The notes: generated by a model not told the origin, from the sequence alone. A stretch of 9,240 bases of DNA from JADFOB01 sp046753625 (GCA_046753625.1 JBHHUB010000160.1:1-9240); one strand, 5' to 3'. Positions 1 through 6,388 are shown, numbered from the stretch's first letter. Made by a program: numbers and translations.

Positions 1-183
1 CCAATCCCCGCCGAGACATGAGCCAGACCCCGCCCGTGAACGGTTACGATTGCCTGTAGCCCAACCGCCCTCGGCTGGGTGGTCACGCAGACCCCTCGCC
101 TACGCGGCTATGCAGAGCAGAGACAGCGGATGGCCGCGGTGCCACACGGCGCTCTTGACGGTAGGTCCGCGGCTATGAGCGGT
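1..183. other. Left-edge region without a clear gene
   Basis: I see no supportable complete gene here. An open plus-strand frame enters from the window edge and ends at a TAG at 57-59; its last residues would be MSQTPPVNGYDCL. It could be the C-terminus of an upstream gene, but 19 codons are too few to judge. Just after it, ACCGCCC (64-70) can pair with GGGTGGT (77-83), with one G-U pair and a six-base loop. This is a weak hairpin with no T run, so it is at best a possible end signal for such a gene. From about 103 to 177 there are CGCGG-cored segments spaced about 33 bases apart, described as a separate repeat feature. Confidence 0.4.
103..180. repeat. Decayed ~33-bp repeat units downstream of the dehydrogenase gene
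   Basis: CGCGGCTATG occurs at 103-112 and again at 168-177, with a related CGCGGTGC at 135-142 between them. This gives a spacing of 32 and 33 bases. The segment CAGCGGATGGCCGCGG at the junction of the first two units resembles CAGCAGGCTGGCCCCGCGG in the clearer array at 1598-1694. The units are degenerate, and the similarity was found by eye. I read them as worn copies of the same element, but chance similarity between GC-rich sequences is possible. Confidence 0.3.
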
Positions 184-1290
184 CTATGCTTGGGGAACCA
201 TCAACGCCTTGGTGACGCGACCTTCTGCAACGGCGGCCAGCGCCTCGTTCGCCTGGGACAAGCTGAAACGTTCCAACTTGACGGCCGACCAGAGCCCCGC
301 GGCCGTGCGCCCGCGAAGCATGTCGACGCCCCGATGGAAATGGGAATAGTCGGAGCCCCAGCAGCCCCACACATCGAGATGCTTCTGGTTCAGATCCAAA
401 TGCGGATTGAACCCGATTTCGCCGTGGTCCGTGTACTGCCCGACGATGCACACGTGGCCCGCATCGCGTGTGAAACGCATGGCCTGAGCCACCGCGGCCG
501 GGGCGCCGGTGCATTCGATGGTCACGTCCGCCCCGCGGCCACCGGTCAGGTTGGCTACCCAGGCGAGCCGCTGCGAATCTGAATGTTCCTCGAAGTTCAG
601 GGTTTCGGCCGCCCCCATCGCCCTGGCGGTCCGCAGGCGATGATCCGGTGCGCCGATCGCAAGCACCTTGGCCGCGCCACGGAGCGTCGAAAACGCGATG
701 GCCGATAGCCCCACCGGCCCGGTCCCAAGAATCACAACCGTGTCGCCGAGACGTATTTCAGCGCGTTCGACCGCGTGCAAGGCCGTGGGAAGCGAGCACC
801 CGCCCGCCATGTACAGCTCGCTATCGACGCCGTCCATGCGAATGGCCTTCACGCCAGGCTTGAGGTAGACGTACTCAGACCAACCGCCGGTCAGCCCGTC
901 CGCCACGCCGTAGGTGATGCCGTATACCTTGCGATAAGGGCACCGCGTTGTGGCCTTGGCAACGGTGCAATACCAGCACGCATTGCATGTTCCATGCACG
1001 TCCAGAAAGGTCGCCCGGTCGCCCTCGGCAAAGGGCGCTCCCTCGATGTCGGCGAATCGGCCCCGGATTCGCTCGATCGTACCGACGGAGACGTGGCCGG
1101 GAATAATCGGGTAGGGAACACCGGCCAACCGACCCTCGCGCAGGTAGACATCGGTGCCGCAGACCTCACTGAATTCCACCTTGAGCAGGGCGGAATCCGG
1201 CTCCAATTCGGGCAGGGGGCATGCTCGCAGCTCCACGTCCGCATGGGGTTCGGGCATGATGGCCGCTAAGGCCGTTTTTCCGCGAGTCAT
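184..1290 (-). CDS. Zinc-binding medium-chain dehydrogenase/reductase (alcohol dehydrogenase family)
   Basis: This is a 368-residue member of the MDR superfamily, whose enzymes oxidise or reduce alcohols, polyols or aldehydes with NAD(P). The N-terminal GroES-like domain has CGTD at 44-47, whose Cys44 is the expected catalytic zinc ligand, then His66, with Cys165 in the place of the third ligand. A structural-zinc loop is formed by Cys102, 105, 108 and 117; its last gap is eight residues, whereas the classic spacing is seven. The Rossmann fold has GTGPVG at 189-194. Two oddities are visible. The usual GHE motif reads GHV at 65-67. The acidic residue normally ending the second Rossmann strand is replaced by Gly213 (AIGAP), which would favour NADP(H). 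The ATG at 1290 is preferred because conserved sequence begins there and AAAGG lies upstream. The same frame stays open to 1494, but that extension looks non-coding. The gene stands alone and diverges from the exoribonuclease gene. The substrate cannot be told. Confidence 0.9.
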   Translation of the reverse strand: MTRGKTALAAIMPEPHADVELRACPLPELEPDSALLKVEFSEVCGTDVYLREGRLAGVPYPIIPGHVSVGTIERIRGRFADIEGAPFAEGDRATFLDVHGTCNACWYCTVAKATTRCPYRKVYGITYGVADGLTGGWSEYVYLKPGVKAIRMDGVDSELYMAGGCSLPTALHAVERAEIRLGDTVVILGTGPVGLSAIAFSTLRGAAKVLAIGAPDHRLRTARAMGAAETLNFEEHSDSQRLAWVANLTGGRGADVTIECTGAPAAVAQAMRFTRDAGHVCIVGQYTDHGEIGFNPHLDLNQKHLDVWGCWGSDYSHFHRGVDMLRGRTAAGLWSAVKLERFSLSQANEALAAVAEGRVTKALMVPQA

Positions 1291-1467
1291 AGCCACCGCC
1301 TTTCGGAGCCAACAGGAATCGGAAGGGTGGTCCACGTCCTTCTGGTCATGGGGGAGACGATGATCTCGCGCCCGCCGGGACTCGAAGGCCATCCGACACG
1401 AACGCGGAGCCACGGATGCCGAAATCGTCGGCAAGCACGGGCGCCGGTCGGTCACGATCATCGCCTC

Positions 1468-1491
1468 CCCCACCTCCAATAGGAGGTGGGG
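1468..1491. repeat. Perfect 10-bp inverted repeat (hairpin)
   Basis: CCCCACCTCC (1468-1477) is the exact reverse complement of GGAGGTGGGG (1482-1491), with an AATA loop. The stem is strong, but neither strand has a T run after it, so it is not a canonical intrinsic terminator. It lies between two divergent genes, where no terminator is expected. It may be an operator, a REP-like palindrome or a relic. Confidence 0.55.
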
Positions 1492-1597
1492 CACCCGCCC
1501 GCGGCATTGTCGGTGCTCTTGCGCGTTTCGTCGAGACGGCGGCGACGCGCGTGCTTCAGAACGCCTGGCGCAAGCCTGGTAACATGCTACCGCGAAT

Positions 1598-1694
1598 GGT
1601 CCGCGGGCTAGCGCCCGCGGCTCTGATGGATGGTCAGCAGGCTGGCCCCGCGGCTCTGATCGTTGATCCGCAGGCTGGCGCCTACGGCCTGAGT
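1598..1694. repeat. Three-unit ~33-bp tandem repeat with a palindromic core
   Basis: Three units start at about 1598, 1632 and 1665. Units 1 and 2 share CGGCTCTGAT (1618-1627 and 1651-1660, period 33). Unit 3 ends in the related CGGCCTGAGT (1685-1694). Each carries a GGCTNGCGCC-like centre. Unit 1 is a near-perfect palindrome: CCGCGGGC (1601-1608), loop TAGC, GCCCGCGG (1613-1620). Units 2 and 3 have lost pairing in their left arm. There are no unique spacers, so this is not a CRISPR array. It looks like a REP-type element amplified in tandem. The same stem core appears at 6172-6189. Confidence 0.65.
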
Positions 1695-1768
1695 CGCCGT
1701 CGTGAATCCCGGCGGAAGATGCTGCCCGCGCCCTGACCGGATGACCGGATCGTCAACGAGGCCCGATC

Positions 1769-1797
1769 TTGCCGGAAAGCGGGGCTTGACGTATGCT
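1769..1797 (+). promoter_or_regulatory. Predicted sigma70-type promoter for the YhaM-like gene
   Basis: TTGCCG (1769-1774) matches the -35 consensus at four of six bases and TATGCT (1792-1797) matches the -10 consensus at four of six, with an ideal 17-base spacer. Transcription would start near 1804, giving a leader of about 30 bases that includes the AGGAG at 1825-1829. An alternative reading uses TTGACG (1786-1791) as the -35, but the sequence 17 bases on (TTTGAA) is a poor -10. Confidence 0.4.
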
Positions 1798-1824
1798 CCC
1801 TGTTCTTGTTTGAAACCGGAAATC

Positions 1825-1829
1825 AGGAG
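1825..1829 (+). promoter_or_regulatory. Ribosome binding site deciding the GTG start
   Basis: AGGAG lies six bases before the GTG at 1836. It is the only good Shine-Dalgarno sequence near the N-terminus, so it favours that GTG over the in-frame TTG at 1806, which would place the site inside the coding sequence. Confidence 0.7.
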
Positions 1830-1835
1830 CAAACC

Positions 1836-2861
1836 GTGGCCCACCGTTTTATTTCAGACCTTCGCGCCGGCGAGCGCATCGACCATCAGGTGTTCCTGAT
1901 TCGATCCAAGGATTTGCGCAACACGACACAGGGAAGCCTGTACATCCACGCCGTACTTGCGGATCGTTCGGGGCAGTTGGTCGCGCGGATGTGGCAGGCG
2001 TCCGAGGAGATTTTCAACTACCTCCCCGAGGGCGGGTTCGTGGGGCTCAAGGGCCGCGTTGAGGCCTACAAGGGCAATCCTCAGTTCATCATCGAGGCCG
2101 TCCGGCCGGCCGATCCCGAGACCTACGATGTGGCCGATTATCTGGCGTCCACCAAGCAAGACATCGATCAGATGTGGCATCGCACCGAGGCCATCATGCG
2201 ATCCGTCAAGCAGCCGGACCTCAAGCGGCTGATGGACGAGTTCCTCGCGGACGAAGCGTTGATGACGGCGTTTCGCAAGGCACCCGCCGCGGCGGTCATG
2301 CACCATGCCTACGTTGGCGGACTGCTCGAACACACGCTCTCACTGCTCGAGATCGCCGAGAAGGTGATTCCGATGTATCCCAAGCTCAGTTTGGATCTGG
2401 TGCTGTGCGGGCTGTTCCTGCACGACATCGGCAAATCCAAGGAGTTGGAGTACGAAGCCGCGATTTCCTACAGCGATGAAGGCCAACTGCTCGGACACAT
2501 CACGCAGGCGGTGATGATGGTTGAGGCCAAGGCGCATCAGGTGGCGGAAAAAACCGGACAGCCTTTCCCCAAGGAGCTGCTCTGGGTGGTGCAGCACATC
2601 ATCCTTTCGCACCACGGGCGGTATGAGTTCGGCAGCCCGAAACTCCCCGCGGTACCGGAAGCGGTGGCCATCCACTATTTGGACAACCTCGACGCCAAGG
2701 TAAACATGTACCTGGCCGAGATCGAAAACGATCGAGATGCCGCGAGCCGTTGGACGAACTACAATCGTGCGTTGGAATCGAAGGTTTACAAGATTGATCC
2801 AACGGGGACGCGGACCAAGGCCACCGATGAGGCGAAGCAAGAGTCGGGGAGAGGCTCATAG
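1836..2861 (+). CDS. yhaM: YhaM-like 3'-5' exoribonuclease (OB-fold plus HD domain)
   Basis: The protein has 341 residues, slightly longer than Bacillus subtilis YhaM (about 314). YhaM enzymes are metal-dependent cytoplasmic 3'-5' exonucleases that trim RNA and can attack single-stranded DNA. The N-terminal part (about 12-92) is an OB-fold nucleic-acid-binding domain, with strands such as SGQLVARMW and GFVGLKGRVEAYKGNPQFII. A helical linker leads to an HD domain (about 150-290). This has HHAYVGGLLEHT (156-167), LFLHDIGK with the His196-Asp197 pair, GHI at 220-222, SHHGRYEFGSPKLP (258-271) and DNLDAKV, whose Asp286 closes the metal site. All expected metal-site motifs are present, so it should be active. 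The last 20 residues are polar and probably disordered. The GTG start rests on AGGAG six bases upstream. It appears to be a single gene: gcvPA begins 148 bases later, after its own possible promoter. Confidence 0.88.
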   Translation: MAHRFISDLRAGERIDHQVFLIRSKDLRNTTQGSLYIHAVLADRSGQLVARMWQASEEIFNYLPEGGFVGLKGRVEAYKGNPQFIIEAVRPADPETYDVADYLASTKQDIDQMWHRTEAIMRSVKQPDLKRLMDEFLADEALMTAFRKAPAAAVMHHAYVGGLLEHTLSLLEIAEKVIPMYPKLSLDLVLCGLFLHDIGKSKELEYEAAISYSDEGQLLGHITQAVMMVEAKAHQVAEKTGQPFPKELLWVVQHIILSHHGRYEFGSPKLPAVPEAVAIHYLDNLDAKVNMYLAEIENDRDAASRWTNYNRALESKVYKIDPTGTRTKATDEAKQESGRGS

Positions 2862-2885
2862 ACAAGCGCGCGTGCAAGCTATAGT
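2859..2885 (+). promoter_or_regulatory. Possible promoter before gcvPA
   Basis: TAGACA (2859-2864) and TATAGT (2880-2885) each match the sigma70 consensus at five of six bases, but the spacer is only 15 bases, shorter than the preferred 17. Transcription would start at about 2891-2892, exactly at the ATG of a 47-codon ORF and about 118 bases before gcvPA. The -35 box overlaps the stop codon of the exoribonuclease gene. Confidence 0.35.
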
Positions 2886-2891
2886 GAAACG

Positions 2892-3035
2892 ATGAATCAG
2901 GCCCAAGCCGCGGGCTCGGGCGACCGTCGGAGTTCCAAGCAGTCGTTGCGACCCATGAAACGCAACCGTTACCAGTGGAGTACGACCCAGGGGCAAGTGG
3001 CAAAGGCCAATGAACTACACACAGCTACCGGATAA
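2892..3035 (+). CDS. Possible 47-residue small protein or leader ORF overlapping gcvPA
   Basis: An ATG-initiated frame begins MNQAQAAGSGDRRSS, is basic and polar, and ends at a TAA 26 bases inside gcvPA. It has no recognisable domain and no good Shine-Dalgarno sequence. About two thirds of its third positions are G or C, compatible with coding but not decisive here. The predicted transcription start coincides with its ATG, so it could be translated as a leaderless message, and the overlap could couple its translation to gcvPA. Against this, 2901-2921 forms a hairpin (eight pairs, one A-C mismatch, GCG loop) and contains an 11-base core shared with the REP-like element at 6169-6179. This suggests the stretch may be plain intergenic DNA. 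Confidence 0.22.
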   Translation: MNQAQAAGSGDRRSSKQSLRPMKRNRYQWSTTQGQVAKANELHTATG

Positions 3036-4350
3036 TGACGTCGCACACATGTTGTCGAAGATTCGGGCGGACTCGATCGAATCCCTGTTTTCGCCGATCC
3101 CCAAGAAGCTGCGCCTGGCTCGGGCGCTGGCCATCCCGCAGGGCGTAAGCGAGTTGCAGCTTATTCGCGATACCGAGACGCTCGCCCACCGGAATCATGG
3201 CTGCGACGATCTGGTCTGCTTCCTTGGTGGCGGCGCGTACGATCATTTCGTGCCGACGTTGGTGGACGCGCTTTCCTCGGGACAGTCGGAATTCCTTACG
3301 GCCTACACGCCCTATCAAGCCGAAGCCTCGCAGGGTCTCTTGCAGCTTTTCTACGAGTTTCAAACGATGGTCTGTCTGCTGACCGGCATGGAAGTGGCGA
3401 ATGCGTCGATGTATGAATTCGCCAGCGCGACGGCGGAAGCGGTGATGATGGCCGCTTCGATCACCAGGCGCCATCGGGCCGTCGTTTCCGAATGCGTGCA
3501 TGCCGATACGCTGGCCGTGCTTCAAACCTATTGCGACCAGCGTGCGATCGAACTCGTTCGGGTTGCGCGGCGCGGCGGCGTTACCGATGAACAGACCTTG
3601 GGAAAGGCGATCGACGACAAAACGGCTGCGGTGGTGGTCCAATCGCCGAACTTCTTCGGATGCCTGGAACGGCTGGATCGCATCGTGCCGCGCATTCATG
3701 AGTGTGGCGCGCTGGCGATCGTCGCGACGGACCCACTGACCGGTGGTGTGCTCAAGACACCCGGCGAACTGGACGCCGACATCGTCGTAGCCGAAGGTCA
3801 GCCGCTGGGGATTCCGTTGCAGTACGGCGGCCCCTATCTGGGGCTGCTGGCCACGCGCAAGCAATACCTGCGCAAGATGCCCGGCCGCGTGGTCGGCATG
3901 ACACAAGATCAAGACGGGCGGCGAGGATTCTGTCTGGCCATGCAGACCCGCGAACAGCACATCAAACGCGAGCGGGCGAGCAGCAACATTTGCACGAACC
4001 AGGGCTTGCTGGCGATTCGCGCGTCCGTGTACATGGCGGCGCTGGGCGCCGAAGGGTTGCGCGAGGTCGCCGGACAATGCTTCGACAAGGCACACTACGC
4101 CGCCGAACGGATCGCCGCATTGGACGGATACGAGCCGGCGTTTGACGCGCCGTTTTTCAAGGAATTCACGGTGCGCACGAGCCGGCCTGTGGACGAGGTT
4201 ATTCAAAAGTGCCGTAACCGCGGCATTCTTGGCGGCATCGCCCTTTCGCGGTTTGCCGACGGACTCGACGACTGCATCCTGGTTGCGGTGACGGAAAAAC
4301 GCACGCGGGAGGAGATCGACGCGTTGGTCGAAGCGCTTAGGAGTGTTTAG
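3010..4350 (+). CDS. gcvPA: Glycine dehydrogenase (decarboxylating) subunit 1, GcvPA
   Basis: This 446-residue protein matches the usual length of the N-terminal half of the P-protein in organisms with a split GcvP. Together with GcvPB it forms the PLP enzyme that decarboxylates glycine and passes the aminomethyl group to the lipoyl arm of GcvH. Family hallmarks seen are FLGGGAYDHFVPTLVDAL (71-88), EFLTAYTPYQAEASQG (94-109), the stretch LTGMEVANASMYE (124-136), LQYGGPYLGLLATR, and REQHIKRERASSNICTNQ in the C-terminal part. As expected for this subunit, it lacks the PLP-binding lysine motif, which is in GcvPB. The start at 3010 fits the family N-terminus (MNYTQLPDND), though the AAAGG upstream is only three bases from the ATG. 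It heads a tight cluster with the zinc-ribbon gene and gcvPB. No frameshift is seen. Confidence 0.95.
   Translation: MNYTQLPDNDVAHMLSKIRADSIESLFSPIPKKLRLARALAIPQGVSELQLIRDTETLAHRNHGCDDLVCFLGGGAYDHFVPTLVDALSSGQSEFLTAYTPYQAEASQGLLQLFYEFQTMVCLLTGMEVANASMYEFASATAEAVMMAASITRRHRAVVSECVHADTLAVLQTYCDQRAIELVRVARRGGVTDEQTLGKAIDDKTAAVVVQSPNFFGCLERLDRIVPRIHECGALAIVATDPLTGGVLKTPGELDADIVVAEGQPLGIPLQYGGPYLGLLATRKQYLRKMPGRVVGMTQDQDGRRGFCLAMQTREQHIKRERASSNICTNQGLLAIRASVYMAALGAEGLREVAGQCFDKAHYAAERIAALDGYEPAFDAPFFKEFTVRTSRPVDEVIQKCRNRGILGGIALSRFADGLDDCILVAVTEKRTREEIDALVEALRSV
4339..4343 (+). promoter_or_regulatory. Ribosome binding site inside the end of gcvPA
   Basis: AGGAG sits within the last codons of gcvPA, eight bases before the GTG at 4352. 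It supports that start for the small zinc-ribbon gene over the in-frame GTG at 4343, which overlaps the AGGAG itself. The layout implies translational coupling to gcvPA. Confidence 0.6.
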
Positions 4351-4351
4351 C

Positions 4352-4618
4352 GTGCGCGCGGATTGGGTATCGGCGGGCGTGGCGTTGCTCGTCGTCCTGA
4401 CCGCAGCGGTCTTTCTCGTGGCCGCGTTCTTGCTCTGGCGGCATGGCTATGTGCGAGGGTGGCGGGCCGCCCGAAAAGGCCCGCCCATATGTATGAAGTG
4501 CGGCTACAACCTTTCGGGGTTGACCCAATGCCGCTGTCCCGAGTGCGGAACCGAGTACCGCATTGAGGAGCTTTGGCGCGACCGTCGGCATGGGGCCGGC
4601 GCTGCGGATGAACCATAG
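4352..4618 (+). CDS. Small membrane-anchored zinc-ribbon protein of unknown function
   Basis: The protein has 88 residues from the GTG at 4352. Residues about 7-29 form one hydrophobic membrane segment (SAGVALLVVLTAAVFLVAAF is its core), followed by a basic stretch (RHGYVRGWRAARKG). A C-terminal zinc ribbon has Cys47-x2-Cys50 and Cys62-x2-Cys65 with an extra Cys60. The CGYNLSGL...CPECG wording is typical of short proteins abundant in Planctomycetes. The many positive charges after the membrane segment suggest the ribbon faces the cytoplasm. The gene begins one base after the gcvPA stop and ends 17 bases before gcvPB, so it must be co-transcribed with both. A role in glycine cleavage cannot be inferred from sequence. 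Zinc binding is inferred from cysteine spacing. Confidence 0.8.
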   Translation: MRADWVSAGVALLVVLTAAVFLVAAFLLWRHGYVRGWRAARKGPPICMKCGYNLSGLTQCRCPECGTEYRIEELWRDRRHGAGAADEP

Positions 4619-4635
4619 AAATCGCGAGACGTTTG

Positions 4636-6138
4636 ATGAGCACGATGATCGAAATGCCCGAGGACACCCGGAAAGATCAAGCGGCCGACCCTTCGCGGGC
4701 CGAACTTCCGGTACTATTCGAGTTGGGTTCGCCCGGTCTGACGGGTGTTTCACTCCCGGCGTCGGATGTGCCGACTGCTGATCGCGCGCACGCCATCCCG
4801 GCGGAGTTGCTTGCCGACACCGTGCCACCGCTGCCGGAGATCGGCGAGTTGGACGTCGTGCGGCATTACAAGCGTTTGTCGCATCGCTGCTTCAGCATCG
4901 ACGAAAACTTCTACCCGCTCGGTAGCTGTACGATGAAGTACAACCCGCGCGTCAACGAGCGCGTGGCCGCGCTGCCGGGCTTTATGAATCTGCACCCGCA
5001 CCAACGCGACGAAGACGCGCAGGGCATGCTTGAGCTGCTCCACCGGCTCTCCGGCGATCTCGCGGAAATCGCCGGCCTGGCGGAAGTCACGCTGCAACCC
5101 GCGGCGGGCGCGCACGGCGAAATGACCGGGCTGATGATCGTGGGGGCGTACCACGCCGACCGAGGAGAACATCGTGCCAAGGTGCTCACGCCCGACACGG
5201 CCCACGGTACGAACCCCGCCACCTGCACCGTCTGCGGCCAGGCGGCCGAGGCGGTTCGCTCGAAGCCCGACGGCCGGCTCGACCTGGACGATCTTCGCAA
5301 GAAGGTCGACAGCGACACCGCGGCGTTGATGATCACCAACCCCAACACGGTCGGCGTGTTCGACGAGCAAATCGCCGACATTGCGGAAATCCTGCACGCC
5401 CAAGGGGCTCAGCTCTACTACGACGGCGCCAACATGAACGCCGTGCTCGGAATCACCCGCCCGGGCGATTTCGGTGTCGACGTCATGCATTTCAACACGC
5501 ACAAGACGTTCAGCACGCCGCACGGCGGCGGCGGACCCGGCGCCGGTCCGGTCGCGGTCGCGGAGCATTTGCGCCCCTTCCTGCCGATTCCCTACCTGGC
5601 TAAGGATGAGCAAGGTCGGATTCGCTGGCGTGAGGATCGCCCGAAGAGCATCGGGAAAGTCCGATCGTTCTACGGGCAAATCGGAGTTCTGGTCCGCGCG
5701 TACGCCTACATCCGCAGCCTGGGTCGCGACGGCCTGCTCGACGTCTCGCGCAAGGCCGTGCTTTCCGCCAACTACCTCGCGGTCCTTTTGAAAGACCGTT
5801 TCAAAATGCCCTTCCCGCGGCCCTACGCCCACGAATTCATCATGGTTCCGGAGTTTCCCAATTCACCGGTGACCGAGGGGGATGTCGCCAAACGTTTGAT
5901 CGACTACGGAATCCATCCGCCCACGATGAGCTGGCCGATCCACCATTGCTTGATGGTCGAGCCGACGGAGACGGAATCCCTGTCGACGTTGGATCGGTTC
6001 GTGGAGGTGATGTTGGCCATCGCTGACGAAATCGAGCATCATCCCGACCGGCTCAAGTCCGCACCGCATACGATGCCCGTACGACGTCTCGATGAGGTGG
6101 CCGCTAGCCGCAAACCCAACGTCCGATGGAATATGTAA
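4636..6138 (+). CDS. gcvPB: Glycine dehydrogenase (decarboxylating) subunit 2, GcvPB
   Basis: This 500-residue protein is the C-terminal half of the split P-protein and carries the PLP site. Lys290 in NTHKTFSTPHGGGGPG (287-302) is the Schiff-base lysine, followed by the glycine-rich loop. Other hallmarks are YPLGSCTMKYNPRVNE (93-108), LQPAAGAHGEMTGL (153-166), TPDTAHGTNPAT (185-196), TNPNTVGVFDE and YYDGANMNAV (261-270). The first 65 or so residues include a polar tail and a segment (ELGSPGLTGVSLP) usual for the family. The ATG at 4636 is preferred over the in-frame TTG at 4633; an ATG at 4645 is also possible, since no strong Shine-Dalgarno sequence is seen. It should pair with GcvPA to form the heterotetramer. 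gcvT, gcvH and lpd are not nearby, so they must be elsewhere or outside the window. Confidence 0.95.
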   Translation: MSTMIEMPEDTRKDQAADPSRAELPVLFELGSPGLTGVSLPASDVPTADRAHAIPAELLADTVPPLPEIGELDVVRHYKRLSHRCFSIDENFYPLGSCTMKYNPRVNERVAALPGFMNLHPHQRDEDAQGMLELLHRLSGDLAEIAGLAEVTLQPAAGAHGEMTGLMIVGAYHADRGEHRAKVLTPDTAHGTNPATCTVCGQAAEAVRSKPDGRLDLDDLRKKVDSDTAALMITNPNTVGVFDEQIADIAEILHAQGAQLYYDGANMNAVLGITRPGDFGVDVMHFNTHKTFSTPHGGGGPGAGPVAVAEHLRPFLPIPYLAKDEQGRIRWREDRPKSIGKVRSFYGQIGVLVRAYAYIRSLGRDGLLDVSRKAVLSANYLAVLLKDRFKMPFPRPYAHEFIMVPEFPNSPVTEGDVAKRLIDYGIHPPTMSWPIHHCLMVEPTETESLSTLDRFVEVMLAIADEIEHHPDRLKSAPHTMPVRRLDEVAASRKPNVRWNM

Positions 6139-6170
6139 CGCCACCCGTAGAGACGCACGCGCGAACTGAG

Positions 6171-6190
6171 CCGCGGGCTTCAGCCCGCGC
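6171..6190. repeat. REP-like palindrome after gcvPB
   Basis: CGCGGGC (6172-6178) pairs perfectly with GCCCGCG (6183-6189) across a TTCA loop. The same seven-base arms occur at 1602-1619 with a TAGC loop, so both belong to one dispersed family. No T run follows, so any terminator role would not be of the classic intrinsic kind. Confidence 0.6.
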
Positions 6191-6192
6191 GG

Positions 6193-6212
6193 TGCACCAG
6201 ACTTGCGGTGCA
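6193..6212. repeat. Short hairpin after gcvPB
   Basis: TGCACC (6193-6198) is the reverse complement of GGTGCA (6207-6212), with an eight-base loop. It follows the REP-like palindrome by two bases. The two together could slow or end transcription from gcvPB, though no T run is present. Confidence 0.35.
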
Positions 6213-6246
6213 TCGGGTTCGCGATGCGCGCTCGCACACGGCGCCG

Positions 6247-6264
6247 CGCAAGCTAAAGCATGCG
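6247..6264. repeat. Imperfect inverted repeat
   Basis: CGCAAGCT (6247-6254) and AGCATGCG (6257-6264) pair at seven of eight positions around an AA centre. The role is unknown. It lies in the same hairpin-rich stretch as the REP-like palindrome. Confidence 0.3.
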
Positions 6265-6382
6265 GCTCGGAATGGTATATCGCGGCGGCGCATACTCCAT
6301 ACGACCGGCCCATACCCCATAAGACCATGGCCGGGTCGCTTGAACGGGCCGCTCGCGGGCAGACGGCTCGAGGAGATTCTGC

Positions 6383-6388
6383 TACAAT
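6383..6388 (+). promoter_or_regulatory. Possible -10 box for the oxidoreductase operon
   Basis: TACAAT matches the -10 consensus at five of six bases and lies about 130 bases before the fusion gene. The expected -35 position holds CAGACG (6360-6365, 17-base spacer), which keeps only the central GAC. The leader would run about 120 bases, and I recognise no riboswitch in it. Confidence 0.35.

Larger units (their letters stand above)
1291..1835. other. Divergent intergenic region with hairpin, repeat array and promoter
   Basis: These 545 bases separate two divergently transcribed genes. They hold a perfect 10-bp hairpin (1468-1491), a three-unit 33-bp repeat array (1598-1694) and a likely promoter for the plus-strand gene (1769-1797). 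Open frames exist on both strands, but they run through the hairpin and repeats, are rich in Pro, Arg and Ala, and resemble no family I know. I see no convincing protein or RNA gene. I found no clear minus-strand promoter for the dehydrogenase. Confidence 0.6.

Noticed and set aside
1291..1494. N-terminal extension of 68 codons on the dehydrogenase
   Set aside because: The frame is open, but conserved MDR sequence begins after the ATG at 1290, the extension has no targeting or domain features, and it runs into the hairpin at 1468-1491.
1598..1694. CRISPR array
   Set aside because: The units follow one another without unique spacers and are degenerate, and no cas gene is present.
1416..1736. 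106-codon plus-strand frame in the divergent intergenic region
   Set aside because: It spans the inverted repeat and the tandem repeat array, and its product is low-complexity with proline runs, so it is most likely a by-product of GC-rich repeats.
2862..3009. Glycine riboswitch before gcvPA
   Set aside because: A GGGGAGAGG stretch at the end of the exoribonuclease gene recalls one conserved piece, but the rest of the aptamer core is not found, and the gap is too short for a tandem aptamer.
3025..4206. 393-codon open frame on the minus strand opposite gcvPA
   Set aside because: It lies wholly inside a well-recognised gene, and its product resembles no family. Long antisense frames are expected opposite GC-rich coding sequence.
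4750..5832. 360-codon open frame on the minus strand opposite gcvPB
   Set aside because: It is fully antisense to gcvPB, which has all its family motifs. The translated product is rich in Arg, Val and Gly with no recognisable domain.
6171..6212. Classic intrinsic terminator after gcvPB
   Set aside because: The hairpins are stable, but no T run follows either of them, and the first belongs to a dispersed palindrome family also found elsewhere in the window.
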